Assembly: GCA_017852615.1 (NCBI GenBank)
Contig: JAFMKX010000011.1
Coordinates: forward strand, 1-26,255
DNA from: Pontimonas sp.
Lineage (GTDB): Bacteria; Actinomycetota; Actinomycetes; Actinomycetales; Microbacteriaceae
Length of the DNA stretch: 26,255 nucleotides
Reading direction: 5' to 3'
Of the stretch, positions 1 to 7,724 are shown piece after piece. The notes beneath the pieces were generated by a model. The model was not told where the DNA came from. It saw only the letters and a program-made list of their open reading frames with translations, and ran no database searches. Both the position numbers and the translations under genes were made by a program. Position 1 is the first letter of the stretch. Every line of letters begins with the position of its first letter.

Positions 1-668
1 AAGACAGTCCCCACACCCCAACCCATCACCTCTCGGGCTGCCTCGACAACATCGCCGAGTGTGTAGAGAGAGCGCCCCACGCATTCTGCTAGCTCTGGCG
101 CATTGGGCTTGATGACGTCGGGCAATCCGGCAGCGGCGGCACGGCGCAGAGCTTCCCCGGAAGTGTCCACCGCGATGGAACAGCCCGCAGCCCGAGCCTG
201 GGAAATAACCTCAGCCCATTCCAGTGACGAGGAATCGGTCACAGCTGGCATGGTGCCGGCGATGAGAAGCCATGTGGGTGAGTGCTCCCGCACGCACGCC
301 AGCGTGGTGTCTTGAAGGGACTGCCACTGTGAAGGACTCAACGCTGGTGGGAATTCGTTAATCTTCGTTGTGCGGCCATCGTCCTCGGCGAGGGTAATCG
401 AAATGCGAACCGGCGCCTCCATCGGGCTTGCCACGATCATCGAATCGCCGGAGAGGCTCTGCTCGTCGTGCGAGGACAGGGGAACGACGGCGAGGGATGC
501 CACATCGCCGATCGCCAGCGCCCGAGAGACATTAACGCCTTTGCCAGCAAACTCCGAAGTGACCGTGTGGGCACGGTGGACTTCACCCAGGCTCAGGCTG
601 TGGAGTTGGTAGGTGCGATCGAGAGACGGTGCAGGTGTCACCGTAATGACCTGTGTTGGCTTTTTCAC
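1..668 (-). CDS. fruK: 1-phosphofructokinase-type PfkB sugar kinase, 3' end cut by window edge
   Basis: PfkB-family kinase expected to phosphorylate fructose-1-phosphate (or a related hexose phosphate) with ATP in the cytosol, normally after fructose PTS uptake. About 222 codons are visible; the C-terminal third with the catalytic GAGD motif lies outside the window. Support: the N-terminus reads VITVTPAPSLDRTY, followed by EFAGKGVNVSRAL (the substrate-binding GKGxNVS motif of this subfamily), and later VIKPNAPELAE, equivalent to the family IKPNxxEL motif. The start is GTG at 668-666, preceded by AGGA about 5 nt upstream. It is transcribed divergently from pstS, and the PHO box at 705-726 lies upstream of both. 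A TATTTT hexamer on the minus strand near 697-702 could be its -10. A tagatose-6-phosphate kinase is the main alternative. The family call is firm, the exact substrate less so. Confidence 0.85.
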   Translation of the reverse strand, partial: MKKPTQVITVTPAPSLDRTYQLHSLSLGEVHRAHTVTSEFAGKGVNVSRALAIGDVASLAVVPLSSHDEQSLSGDSMIVASPMEAPVRISITLAEDDGRTTKINEFPPALSPSQWQSLQDTTLACVREHSPTWLLIAGTMPAVTDSSSLEWAEVISQARAAGCSIAVDTSGEALRRAAAAGLPDVIKPNAPELAECVGRSLYTLGDVVEAAREVMGWGVGTV

Positions 669-704
669 GCGTCCTACTGTGGCACAGCTCCGGAGAAAAA
701 TACT

Positions 705-726
705 GTTCACCCCGTGTTCACCATCT
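705..726 (+). promoter_or_regulatory. PHO box: two 11-nt direct repeat units
   Basis: GTTCACC occurs at 705-711 and again at 716-722, each followed by 4 nt, giving a perfect 11-nt period. A degenerate third unit, GTCAGTG, is in phase at 727. The pattern matches the actinobacterial PhoP operator (direct repeats based on GTTCACC, known from Streptomyces). It sits about 95 nt upstream of pstS, the classic PhoP target, which supports induction of pstSCAB under phosphate limitation. It also lies between fruK and its likely distal promoter elements. Confidence 0.85.
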
Positions 727-738
727 GTCAGTGCCACC

Positions 739-780
739 GTCACGTGACCTCGCGAGATTATCCATGGCACGAAAGTGCCA
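739..780. promoter_or_regulatory. Three consecutive dyads in the pstS upstream region
   Basis: Perfect palindrome GTCACGTGAC at 739-748, then CTCGCGAG at 749-756, then the hairpin TGGCAC-GAAA-GTGCCA at 765-780, whose loop is a GNRA tetraloop. The last probably falls near or within the pstS 5' leader and could stabilise the mRNA. The first two could be protein-binding sites. A GATTAT hexamer at 756-761 is a possible -10. All of the function here is inference. Confidence 0.45.
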
Positions 781-818
781 CTATCAATTCCCTAAAACCA
801 AGGATGGGTATACACACA

Positions 819-1955
819 ATGATCACTCGTACAAAGAGTCTCGCTGGTGTTGCACTTCTCGCCTCTGCTGCATTTGTGCTCACCGCATGTGCTGCAACCG
901 AGGAAGCTGCAATGGATGAGACAAACACTGCCGGGGCGGAAGCTAATTCTTCCCTCAGCGGAACACTTGTTGGTGCTGGTGCGTCTTCTCAGGGCAGCGC
1001 CCAGGAAGCCTGGGTTGCCGGTTTCCAGACCGCAAACCCTGACGTCACTGTTACCTACGACCCCATCGGTTCCGGTGGAGGACGAGAGACCTTCCAGAGC
1101 GGGGCTTCCTCGTTTGCTGGTTCGGACCGTGCATTCAAGGTAGATGAAATCACCGAAGGACCTTTTGGTTCTTGTGTTGAAGAAGCCGGCATTTGGGAAA
1201 TTCCTGCCTACATTTCCCCCATCGCCATCATCTTCAACTTGGAGGGAATCTCCTCGTTGAACCTCGATGCTGACACTTTGGCTCAAATCTTCACTGGTGA
1301 GATCACCAACTGGAATGATGCAGCCATTGCTTCCCAGAACGCTGGCGTAGATCTTCCTGACCTCGCCATCACCGCGGTTCACCGCTCTGACGAGTCCGGC
1401 ACCACGGCTAACTTCACTGACTACATGTCGAAGGCTTCCACGGACTTCTGGTTGCTTGCTGGCGAAAACGCTGGCTCCTTCGAAGCATGGCCAGCTGAGT
1501 GGGGCGGCGAGGGTGCACCTCAGACCTCCGGTGTCGTCGATGCTGTCACTAACGGAACCGGCACCATCGGTTACGCAGATGCCTCTCGCGCTGGTTCTCT
1601 CGGAACCGTGTCGGTCAAGGTCGGCTCGGAGTACGTGCCATACAGCGCCGAAGCTGCCGCCAAGATCGTGGACGCATCACCTGCTGCCAACCCTGGCGAG
1701 CGTGGCGATAACGACCTCGCTATCGAGCTCGACCGTGCTACCGAAGCATCGGGTACCTACCCCATCGTTTTGGTCAGCTACCTCATTGGTTGCAACGACT
1801 ACGCCGATGACAGCGTCGTGGACCTGGTCAAGGGCTACGTCAGCTATGTGGTGAGCGAAGAAGGCCAGCTGGCTGCTCAGGCGAATGCGGGCAACGCCCC
1901 CATCTCGGCTGACTCTCGCGCCAAGGCCGAAGCGATTCTCGCTTCTATCAAGTAA
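819..1955 (+). CDS. pstS: Phosphate-binding lipoprotein of the Pst ABC importer
   Basis: Extracytoplasmic lipid-anchored receptor that captures inorganic phosphate and delivers it to PstCA. The 378-residue protein starts MITRTKS, has a hydrophobic stretch (residues 8-20) and a lipobox LTAC with the acylated cysteine at residue 24, then an acidic, low-complexity linker (to about residue 45). Ligand-loop motifs typical of PstS follow: GAGASSQGSAQEAW, GSGGGRETF, FAGSDRAF and HRSDESGTTANF. The reading frame stays open far upstream (to 468), but that part runs through the PHO box and fruK and carries no signal peptide, so ATG 819 is preferred. ATG 804 is possible but lacks a ribosome-binding site. 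AAGGA lies about 14 nt upstream, a rather long spacing. First gene of pstSCAB, separated from pstC by a hairpin and about 130 nt. Confidence 0.95.
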   Translation: MITRTKSLAGVALLASAAFVLTACAATEEAAMDETNTAGAEANSSLSGTLVGAGASSQGSAQEAWVAGFQTANPDVTVTYDPIGSGGGRETFQSGASSFAGSDRAFKVDEITEGPFGSCVEEAGIWEIPAYISPIAIIFNLEGISSLNLDADTLAQIFTGEITNWNDAAIASQNAGVDLPDLAITAVHRSDESGTTANFTDYMSKASTDFWLLAGENAGSFEAWPAEWGGEGAPQTSGVVDAVTNGTGTIGYADASRAGSLGTVSVKVGSEYVPYSAEAAAKIVDASPAANPGERGDNDLAIELDRATEASGTYPIVLVSYLIGCNDYADDSVVDLVKGYVSYVVSEEGQLAAQANAGNAPISADSRAKAEAILASIK

Positions 1956-1966
1956 GTAGGTGAAGC

Positions 1967-2003
1967 GGGTGACGGTCCGGTTGTCTAAGCCGGGCCGTCA
2001 CCC
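1967..2003 (+). terminator. Strong hairpin between pstS and pstC (attenuator or processing site)
   Basis: A 14-bp stem: left arm 1967-1980 pairs with right arm 1990-2003 (GGGTGACGGTCCGG with CCGGGCCGTCACCC), with one T-G wobble and a 9-nt loop. No clear U-tract follows, so it is either a weak terminator or a 3'-end stabiliser. Being 11 nt after the pstS stop, it would give more pstS than pstCAB transcript, as is common for binding-protein genes. Confidence 0.7.
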
Positions 2004-2087
2004 TCTACACTCCCTACATAGGGTTATCGTTTTCCTACCTCCACGCCACAGACATCCTGACAAAATATCTAGACGAGAGGCGCTGAC

Positions 2088-3056
2088 ATGGCAGAACACC
2101 AGGGGCGCATAAGCTCCCCCGCGAGTTCTGCCAAAGGTCGAGTTAAGGAACGCCCCGGAGATCGGATTTTCTCCGGCTCAGCCCGCACGGCGGGTATTTT
2201 CATTCTGGCTACCTTGGCAGCTGTTTCGGGTTTTCTCATGCTCGAAGGCCTGCCGGCCATCACGGCAGACCCGAATGACATTTCTCTCTTAGATGGTCAA
2301 TCTTTTTGGTCGTGGGTCTTTCCTCTGGTCTTTGGAACACTCTGGGCTGCGACTCTTGCGCTCATCGCCGCTATTCCGGTGTCGATTGGTATTGCACTCT
2401 TTATCTCGCACTACGCTCCTCGCCGGATCGCAGCTCCCCTGGGATACCTCGTGGATCTCTTGGCAGCAGTTCCCTCCGTGGTCTATGGCCTCTGGGGCGG
2501 AGTCGTCTTGGCACCAGCGATTCAGCCGAGCTATACCTGGCTCGCGGAGAACCTCAGTTTTATCCCCTTCTTCGCCGGACCTGCCTCAGGAACCGGGCGA
2601 ACGATTTTGACCGCGGCGATTGTGTTGGCCGTGATGGTTTTGCCCATCATCACCGCCGTGTCCCGGGAAGTATTTCTTCAAACCCCGAGCCTGTATGAGG
2701 AGGCGTCGCTTGCCTTGGGCTCCACGAAATGGGAAATGATTCGCACCGTGGTGTTGCCAGTGGGCCGGGGAGGAATTATCTCCGCGGCCATGTTGGGTTT
2801 AGGCCGCGCCTTGGGTGAGACACTCGCGGTGGCGATGGTGCTCTCGGCAACGGGTGTGATCTCTCTCAACCTCATTAGTTCGGTCAACCCCTCCACCATT
2901 GCTGCCAATGTGGCTCTGAGCTTTCCTGAGGCATATGGGCTCAACGTCAATGTGTTGATTGCCTCGGGGCTGATTCTTTTTGCGATCACCTTGGTGGTCA
3001 ACATCGGTGCCCGCTGGATTGTGGATCGACGCAAAGATTTCTCGGGGGCCAACTAA
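2088..3056 (+). CDS. pstC: Phosphate ABC transporter permease PstC
   Basis: Integral membrane permease that pairs with PstA to form the phosphate channel. The 322-residue protein has a soluble, charged N-terminus (about 35 residues), then a first helix (GIFILATLAAVSGFLML) and roughly five further hydrophobic segments. The region EASLALGSTKWEMIRTVVLP followed by GRALGETLAVAMV is the coupling (EAA) loop that contacts the ATPase. AAVPSVVYGLWG is a typical PstC loop. ATG 2088 has GAGAGG about 8 nt upstream (2075-2080). The stop TAA shares its last A with the pstA start (TAATG), indicating translational coupling. Length is usual for the family. Confidence 0.95.
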   Translation: MAEHQGRISSPASSAKGRVKERPGDRIFSGSARTAGIFILATLAAVSGFLMLEGLPAITADPNDISLLDGQSFWSWVFPLVFGTLWAATLALIAAIPVSIGIALFISHYAPRRIAAPLGYLVDLLAAVPSVVYGLWGGVVLAPAIQPSYTWLAENLSFIPFFAGPASGTGRTILTAAIVLAVMVLPIITAVSREVFLQTPSLYEEASLALGSTKWEMIRTVVLPVGRGGIISAAMLGLGRALGETLAVAMVLSATGVISLNLISSVNPSTIAANVALSFPEAYGLNVNVLIASGLILFAITLVVNIGARWIVDRRKDFSGAN

Positions 3057-4144
3057 TGACCAGTGTTCTCCCCTCGGGAATCTCGAAAGCAAATGTTTTT
3101 GCTTCGGGTAAGTTGCCTTCCTATGCGCCAGGGCTCACCCTGATTGCTTCGGTTCTGGCTGCTTGGTCACTCTTTTCTTTCTTCCGCCCCGACGACGAGG
3201 AATACACCATCAGCCTGGTGCTGGTGGTCATCGTAGGGTTGATAATTTTTGGCCTGGCCTTGTTCTCCCTGTCCTATCGCGTGGAGGGGTCTCGCCGTGC
3301 TGTCGATCGCCTCGCCACGCTGTTGGTAACGCTGGCCTTTTTCCTCGCTTTGACCCCCTTGATTTCGCTGATCATCACGGTCGTCTCCAAAGGTGTCATT
3401 CGATTCGATGGTGACTTCTTCACCCTGTCGATGAGAAATGTTGTGGGAGCCGGTGGCGGCGCTGCTCACGCCGTGTTGGGCACCGTCATCATGACCCTTG
3501 CGGCCAGTCTGATTTCTGTGCCCGTGGGGCTGCTGACCTCGATTTATATTGTGGAATATGGCGCAGGAAAGCGTCTGACCCGATGGATCACCTTCTTTGT
3601 TGATGTGATGACGGGCATTCCCTCCATCGTTGCTGGGTTGTTTGCCTACGCCCTGTTCGAAATTCTGCTGGGACCGGGAACCAGGGTGGGAATATCTGGG
3701 TCTGTTGCCCTCTCGGTCTTGATGATTCCCATCGTGGTCCGATCCAGTGAAGAAATGTTGCGATTGGTTCCCAACGAGCTGCGCGAAGCGGCCTACGCCT
3801 TGGGAGTCCCCAAATGGCTGACCATCCTCAAGGTGGTCTTGCCCACGGCTATCGCGGGAATCACCACCGGCATCATGCTCGCTATTGCCCGCGTGATGGG
3901 TGAAACGGCCCCCCTGCTCATTGCCGCTGGGTTTTCCAATGACTTCAACTTCAATCTCTTTGGCGAGCGCATGCAGAGCCTGCCCAACTTTGTTTATTAC
4001 TCCTATGTTGCTCAGGGTTCTGTTCCCGAGGCCTACCTCGATAGAGCGTGGGCAGGAGCCTTGACCCTGATCCTGATTGTGATGGTGCTCAACCTCGGCG
4101 CCCGACTCATTGCCCGCTTTTTTGCCCCGAAGCTCAGCCGATAG
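3056..4144 (+). CDS. pstA: Phosphate ABC transporter permease PstA, N-terminally extended
   Basis: Second channel subunit of the Pst importer. At 362 residues it is 60-80 longer than the classical PstA. The extra N-terminal part holds two hydrophobic segments (about residues 25-44 and 50-72) before the usual first helix (LATLLVTLAFFLALTPLISL). The core carries MTGIPSIVAGLFAYALF, the coupling loop EAAYALGVPKWLTILKVVLP and ARVMGETAPLLIAAGF. The N-terminal extension is, as I recall, common in Microbacteriaceae. The start overlaps the pstC stop by one base (TAATG) and the frame continues cleanly, so the extension is unlikely to be a wrong start. Its stop TAG overlaps the ribosome-binding site AGGA of pstB. 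Confidence 0.93.
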   Translation: MTSVLPSGISKANVFASGKLPSYAPGLTLIASVLAAWSLFSFFRPDDEEYTISLVLVVIVGLIIFGLALFSLSYRVEGSRRAVDRLATLLVTLAFFLALTPLISLIITVVSKGVIRFDGDFFTLSMRNVVGAGGGAAHAVLGTVIMTLAASLISVPVGLLTSIYIVEYGAGKRLTRWITFFVDVMTGIPSIVAGLFAYALFEILLGPGTRVGISGSVALSVLMIPIVVRSSEEMLRLVPNELREAAYALGVPKWLTILKVVLPTAIAGITTGIMLAIARVMGETAPLLIAAGFSNDFNFNLFGERMQSLPNFVYYSYVAQGSVPEAYLDRAWAGALTLILIVMVLNLGARLIARFFAPKLSR

Positions 4145-4152
4145 GAAGCCAT

Positions 4153-4932
4153 ATGTCGAAGCGAATCGAAATCAAGAACCTCAACGCCTACTACAGCAAG
4201 TTCCTTGCTGTGGAGGATGTCAACATGGTCATTGAGCCCCGAAGCGTCACCGCCTTCATCGGCCCCTCGGGGTGTGGCAAGTCCACCTTGATCCGCACCC
4301 TCAACCGCATGCACGAAGTCATCCCCGGCGCTTATGTCGATGGAGAAGTGTTAGTTGATGGGGATGACCTGTATGCACCCGGTGTTGACCCCGTTATGGT
4401 GCGTCGCGAAGTGGGCATGGTTTTTCAGCGACCCAATCCTTTTCCCACGATGTCTATTCGCGACAACGTGTTAGCAGGGGTGAAGCTCAACAACCGTCGG
4501 ATTTCTAAATCAGACGGTGATGATCTTGTCGAGAAATCTCTGCGGGGTGCCAACCTCTGGGAAGAAGTTAAAGACCGATTGGATAAGCCTGGATCGGGCA
4601 TTTCTGGTGGTCAGCAGCAGCGGTTGTGTATTGCTCGAACGATTGCCGTGGAGCCCGAAGTGATTTTGATGGATGAGCCCTGCTCGGCCCTGGACCCGAT
4701 TTCCACCTTGGCTATTGAGGACCTCATCGAAGAGTTGAAATCGAAATACACCATCGTGATCGTGACTCACAACATGCAACAAGCAAGCCGGGTCAGTGAC
4801 CGCACCGCATTTTTCAACATTGCGGGCACCGGAATGCCGGGCAAGCTCATCGAATTTGATGACACAGCGAAGATGTTCTCTAACCCCTCTGTCAAAGCAA
4901 CAGAGGATTATGTCTCGGGAAAGTTTGGATAA
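4153..4932 (+). CDS. pstB: Phosphate import ATP-binding protein PstB
   Basis: ATPase that energises phosphate uptake. The 259-residue protein is complete: Walker A GPSGCGKST (residues 37-45), Q-loop in VFQRPNPFP (about 90-98), ABC signature SGGQQQ (151-156), Walker B VILMDEP (170-176), D-loop SALD and the switch histidine in VTHNMQQ (H206). The open frame extends back into pstA (to 4048), but ATG 4153 (MSKRIEIKNLNAYY) matches the family N-terminus and has AGGA 6 nt upstream. No phoU follows within the window, although phoU often completes the operon elsewhere. The next gene, kynU, begins 43 nt downstream with its own promoter-like element. Confidence 0.97.
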   Translation: MSKRIEIKNLNAYYSKFLAVEDVNMVIEPRSVTAFIGPSGCGKSTLIRTLNRMHEVIPGAYVDGEVLVDGDDLYAPGVDPVMVRREVGMVFQRPNPFPTMSIRDNVLAGVKLNNRRISKSDGDDLVEKSLRGANLWEEVKDRLDKPGSGISGGQQQRLCIARTIAVEPEVILMDEPCSALDPISTLAIEDLIEELKSKYTIVIVTHNMQQASRVSDRTAFFNIAGTGMPGKLIEFDDTAKMFSNPSVKATEDYVSGKFG

Positions 4933-4963
4933 CTTTCGCTAGAGAAGCAGGCGCCCGTGCGCC

Positions 4964-4969
4964 TAAGAT
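4964..4969 (+). promoter_or_regulatory. -10 element of kynU, leaderless arrangement
   Basis: TAAGAT, then 6 nt, then ATG 4976. Transcription would begin at or within a base of the start codon. No convincing -35 is visible at the right distance. This suggests kynUA is not merely read through from pstB. Confidence 0.55.
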
Positions 4970-4975
4970 AGCCCG

Positions 4976-6292
4976 ATGACCAACGACGTTTTTCCGGGAG
5001 ACCCTACTCTTCGCTCCACCGCAGAAGCGATGGATGCCACTGATCCACTGGCGCCGTTTCGGTCAGAATTTCACCACGGTGATCCCGAGCAGTGCTACCT
5101 CGATGGCAATTCATTGGGCAAGTTACCCCTAGCCACCATCGAGTCAGTGGCAAATTTCGTGACCCAGGAATGGGGCTCCGAGCTCGTGGGTGGGTGGTCT
5201 CATTGGATTGATGAGGCCCAAGTCGCCGGAGATCTATTGGCCAGGGCAACACTGGGTGCGGGTCCAGGACAAACGTTGGTGTGTGACACCACGTCGGTGA
5301 ACTTCTACCAGCTGGCCCTGGCAGCAATTGAGGCGCTGCCTGAGCGCTCCACCGTCATTATTGATTCCGCTAATTTCCCAACAGATCGATACATCCTGGA
5401 GGGGATTGCCCGAGCGCGTGATCTGAAGCTCATTACTCTCGATACCGATGGCAGTGGCGGGCCTGGATCGGTGAGGGTGCAGGTTCAGAACGAACGCGTC
5501 ACGGCGGAGGCGCTTGCCCCCTATCTTGATGATTCGGTGGCGCTAGTTACCCTTCAAGCCATTAACTACCGCTCGGGTGCGAGGCCAGAGCTCAAGGAAA
5601 TTACTGAGGCAGTCAAGAGCGTCGGCGCCTACATGCTTTGGGACTGCTCTCACGCTGGCGGCGCGATCGACCTCGATTTTGATGGCAACGGTATTGACCT
5701 AGCGGTGGGGTGTACCTATAAATACGGCAATTCGGGCCCGGGCTCACCCGCTTGGATGTTTGTGCGTCAAAGCGTCCAGGACCAGCTCAGGGTTCCGATT
5801 CAGGGATGGTTTGCGCAAGAAGATCAATTCGTGATGGGTCCCTATTTTGAGAAAGCTCAGGGTATCCGAGGCTTCCAAACCGCCAGCCCCTCCATCGTGG
5901 GAATCCGGGCCGTTCAAGCAAGCTACGAGATTATTGAACGCGCCGGCATTGCAACAATCGAACGCAAGGCGGCGCTAGGCACGCAGCTCATGATCGCTCT
6001 TGTCGATGCGTGGTTGACTCCGCTGGGAGTGACCCTGGGGACCCCCAGGGAGGCGGACCACCGCGGCGGCCACATCATTATTCGCCACCCGGATGCAGAA
6101 AAGATTGCCCTAGCGCTTCGAAAAATTGCCAATGTCATTCCTGATTACCGGCAACCCGATGCAATTCGTTTGGCTATTTCTCCCCTTCCCACCTCGTATC
6201 AAGAAGTCTGGGATGGGTTTGATCGCCTTCGCGACCTTATGGCGTCAGGGGATTATCACGGCGTTGAGCCAGAAAGCAGCAGAGTGACCTAA
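4976..6292 (+). CDS. kynU: Kynureninase
   Basis: PLP-dependent hydrolase that cleaves L-kynurenine to anthranilate and L-alanine (tryptophan degradation, cytosolic). The 438-residue protein shows the family landmarks in order: YLDGNSLG (41-48) near the N-terminus, GGWSHWID (72-79), the PLP-phosphate region CDTTSVNFYQ, the aspartate of LWDCSHAGGA (D223), and GCTYKYGNSGPGSPAW with the Schiff-base lysine at about K249. Length is typical. ATG 4976 is preceded by TAAGAT and a 6-nt gap and has no Shine-Dalgarno sequence, so it is probably leaderless. The stop TAA overlaps the next start (TAATG), coupling it to tryptophan dioxygenase. The two flank the missing step: no kynurenine formamidase gene is seen here. 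Confidence 0.95.
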   Translation: MTNDVFPGDPTLRSTAEAMDATDPLAPFRSEFHHGDPEQCYLDGNSLGKLPLATIESVANFVTQEWGSELVGGWSHWIDEAQVAGDLLARATLGAGPGQTLVCDTTSVNFYQLALAAIEALPERSTVIIDSANFPTDRYILEGIARARDLKLITLDTDGSGGPGSVRVQVQNERVTAEALAPYLDDSVALVTLQAINYRSGARPELKEITEAVKSVGAYMLWDCSHAGGAIDLDFDGNGIDLAVGCTYKYGNSGPGSPAWMFVRQSVQDQLRVPIQGWFAQEDQFVMGPYFEKAQGIRGFQTASPSIVGIRAVQASYEIIERAGIATIERKAALGTQLMIALVDAWLTPLGVTLGTPREADHRGGHIIIRHPDAEKIALALRKIANVIPDYRQPDAIRLAISPLPTSYQEVWDGFDRLRDLMASGDYHGVEPESSRVT

Positions 6293-7125
6293 TGAGTGAT
6301 GACCACAACAAAGCAGTCACCTATTCCACCTATCTCAAGGTTGACGAGCTCCTTAGCCTTCAACAGCCACTGTCCGATGGTCCTGAACACGATGAATTGC
6401 TGTTCATCACCATTCATCAGGTCTATGAACTGTGGTTTGCCCAAATGCTGCACGAGCTCGCTGCGCTGCAGCCCGCGTTGGAAGCAGGCGATACGCATCG
6501 CAGCTTGGCGCTTCTGGGACGAGTGCGCACGATTATGAAAACCTGTGTGGCTCAAATTGATGTCTTGGAGACGATGACACCGCTCCAATTCCAGTCGTTT
6601 CGATCTCGACTGTCGTCCGCCAGCGGTTTTCAGTCCGCTCAGTTTCGTGAATTAGAAGCCGTTTTGGGTCGTCGCGACCACGCGGGAGAGAAAGCGAAGG
6701 AGGGAACCGGAATGAAAATGGCAGAGCACTTGGTTCCTGGCTCTCCTGCGCGACTCAAAGTGGAAGCTGCCATGAGCCGTCGCAGTGTGTGGGATTCCGC
6801 CCTTGCCTATTGCTCGGTGCGAGGTCACCAGATGCCCGAGGATGTTCTCTCTCGCGATGTGAGCCTCGGGTGGGAACCCCGAGAGGATGTTCAAGCAGTG
6901 TTGGTGACACTCCACACAACGGATCCTGAATCTGCGCTGGTGTGTGAAGCACTCGTGGATCTTGATGAAGGCTTGGGTGAATGGCGCTACCGCCACGTGA
7001 AAATGGTCGAGCGAACTCTGGGTAAAAAGATTGGCACGGGCGGTTCCAGTGGAGTGGGGTATCTCATATCCACTTTGTTCAACCCGTTTTTCCCCGACCT
7101 GTGGGCCATGCGCAGCGCCATTTAG
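6292..7125 (+). CDS. kynA: Tryptophan 2,3-dioxygenase
   Basis: Heme enzyme that opens the indole ring of L-tryptophan to N-formylkynurenine, the first step of the kynurenine route. The 277-residue protein has the conserved N-terminal block TYSTYLKVDELLSLQ, then HDELLFITIHQVYELWF containing the distal histidine (about H42), SGFQSAQFRELE (substrate-contacting arginine), the proximal heme ligand in WRYRHVKMVERTLG (about H235) and the loop GTGGSSGVGYL (248-258). Length matches bacterial family members. The start overlaps the kynU stop by one base, so translation is coupled. Its 3' end overlaps the convergent DUF4395 gene by 4 nt. Together with KynU it would yield anthranilate, but formamidase must come from elsewhere or from an unrelated hydrolase. 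Confidence 0.95.
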   Translation: MSDDHNKAVTYSTYLKVDELLSLQQPLSDGPEHDELLFITIHQVYELWFAQMLHELAALQPALEAGDTHRSLALLGRVRTIMKTCVAQIDVLETMTPLQFQSFRSRLSSASGFQSAQFRELEAVLGRRDHAGEKAKEGTGMKMAEHLVPGSPARLKVEAAMSRRSVWDSALAYCSVRGHQMPEDVLSRDVSLGWEPREDVQAVLVTLHTTDPESALVCEALVDLDEGLGEWRYRHVKMVERTLGKKIGTGGSSGVGYLISTLFNPFFPDLWAMRSAI

Positions 7126-7697
7126 TGGTGGTGCTGAGCTGTCGCATTCCTAGAAAAAAGTGAACGCCGTGACGGCGGCGTGTAGTCGCAGGTATCTCCT
7201 GCGCAACGCGAAGGCTTTGTCCTGCGCACCAGGGTGAAGAGGTAACACCCCACACATATCCCCAGCGCGCTCTCGGCGAAAAGTAGGGCGAGGCATACCG
7301 AGCAGGCGATCATCATCACACTTGCCTCGAGATTGCCCCAGCCCACGGCTAAGCAGGTGGAAAGAGCCAAAGCGAAGCCCAGGCCCCACGCCCATTTCTT
7401 GGGCTCCAGGCTGACCCACTCGGGGCGCTGAGAACGAGTGGCAAGGGCACCCAGGATCATCGACGGCGAAAAGCGATGGTCCAGCCCTAATCGAATCCCC
7501 ATCTCGAGAAGAAACACGATGGCGAAGCCTTGGAGGGGTTGGGAATCACCGGTGAAAAAAGCCACCGACAGCGCGCTAAATCCGAGAAGAAACAGAAGGC
7601 CCGCGCTCGCGCGCACACTGCGTTCATTGACCATGGGTTCATCGGAGTCGAAGCCATTTGTGTCCCCAACGCTGGCGAGATCGGGTTGTGAGGGCAT
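7122..7697 (-). CDS. DUF4395-family membrane protein
   Basis: Integral membrane protein of unknown function (191 residues). After a polar N-terminus (about 25 residues) it has a hydrophobic pair (SVRASAGLLFLLGFSALSVAFF and LQGFAIVFLLEMGIRL), a linker, and two more hydrophobic segments. The block ESALGICVGCYLFTLV, with two cysteines, is what I associate with DUF4395, whose members often sit beside rhodanese or thioredoxin-like genes; no such partner is visible here. The C-terminal tail is polar, contains a further two cysteines and ends in three histidines. ATG 7697 is preceded by TATAGT and a 6-nt gap (leaderless), and the -10 is embedded in a CsoR/CstR-type palindrome, suggesting control by copper or reactive sulfur. 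Confidence 0.7.
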   Translation of the reverse strand: MPSQPDLASVGDTNGFDSDEPMVNERSVRASAGLLFLLGFSALSVAFFTGDSQPLQGFAIVFLLEMGIRLGLDHRFSPSMILGALATRSQRPEWVSLEPKKWAWGLGFALALSTCLAVGWGNLEASVMMIACSVCLALLFAESALGICVGCYLFTLVRRTKPSRCAGDTCDYTPPSRRSLFSRNATAQHHH

Positions 7698-7704
7698 GGA
7701 CCAA

Positions 7705-7724
7705 CTATACCCCAGGGGGTATAG
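7705..7724 (-). promoter_or_regulatory. CsoR/CstR-type operator overlapping the DUF4395 promoter
   Basis: CTATACCCCAGGGGGTATAG has perfect 9-bp arms around a 2-bp centre. This C-tract/G-tract form flanked by TAT-A is characteristic of operators bound by CsoR-superfamily repressors (CsoR, RicR, CstR). On the minus strand its end supplies the -10 hexamer TATAGT (7709-7704), 6 nt before ATG 7697, so a bound repressor would block RNA polymerase. No CsoR-family gene is in the window. The psuG -10 is about 40 bp to the right, so psuG might also be affected. Confidence 0.7.

Noticed and set aside
468..818. Upstream extension of the pstS reading frame (117 extra codons)
   Set aside because: It runs antisense through fruK and over the PHO box, lacks a ribosome-binding site, and places the lipoprotein signal peptide internally.
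792..1382. 196-codon minus-strand frame inside pstS
   Set aside because: No recognisable domain, odd composition, and fully antisense to a clear gene.
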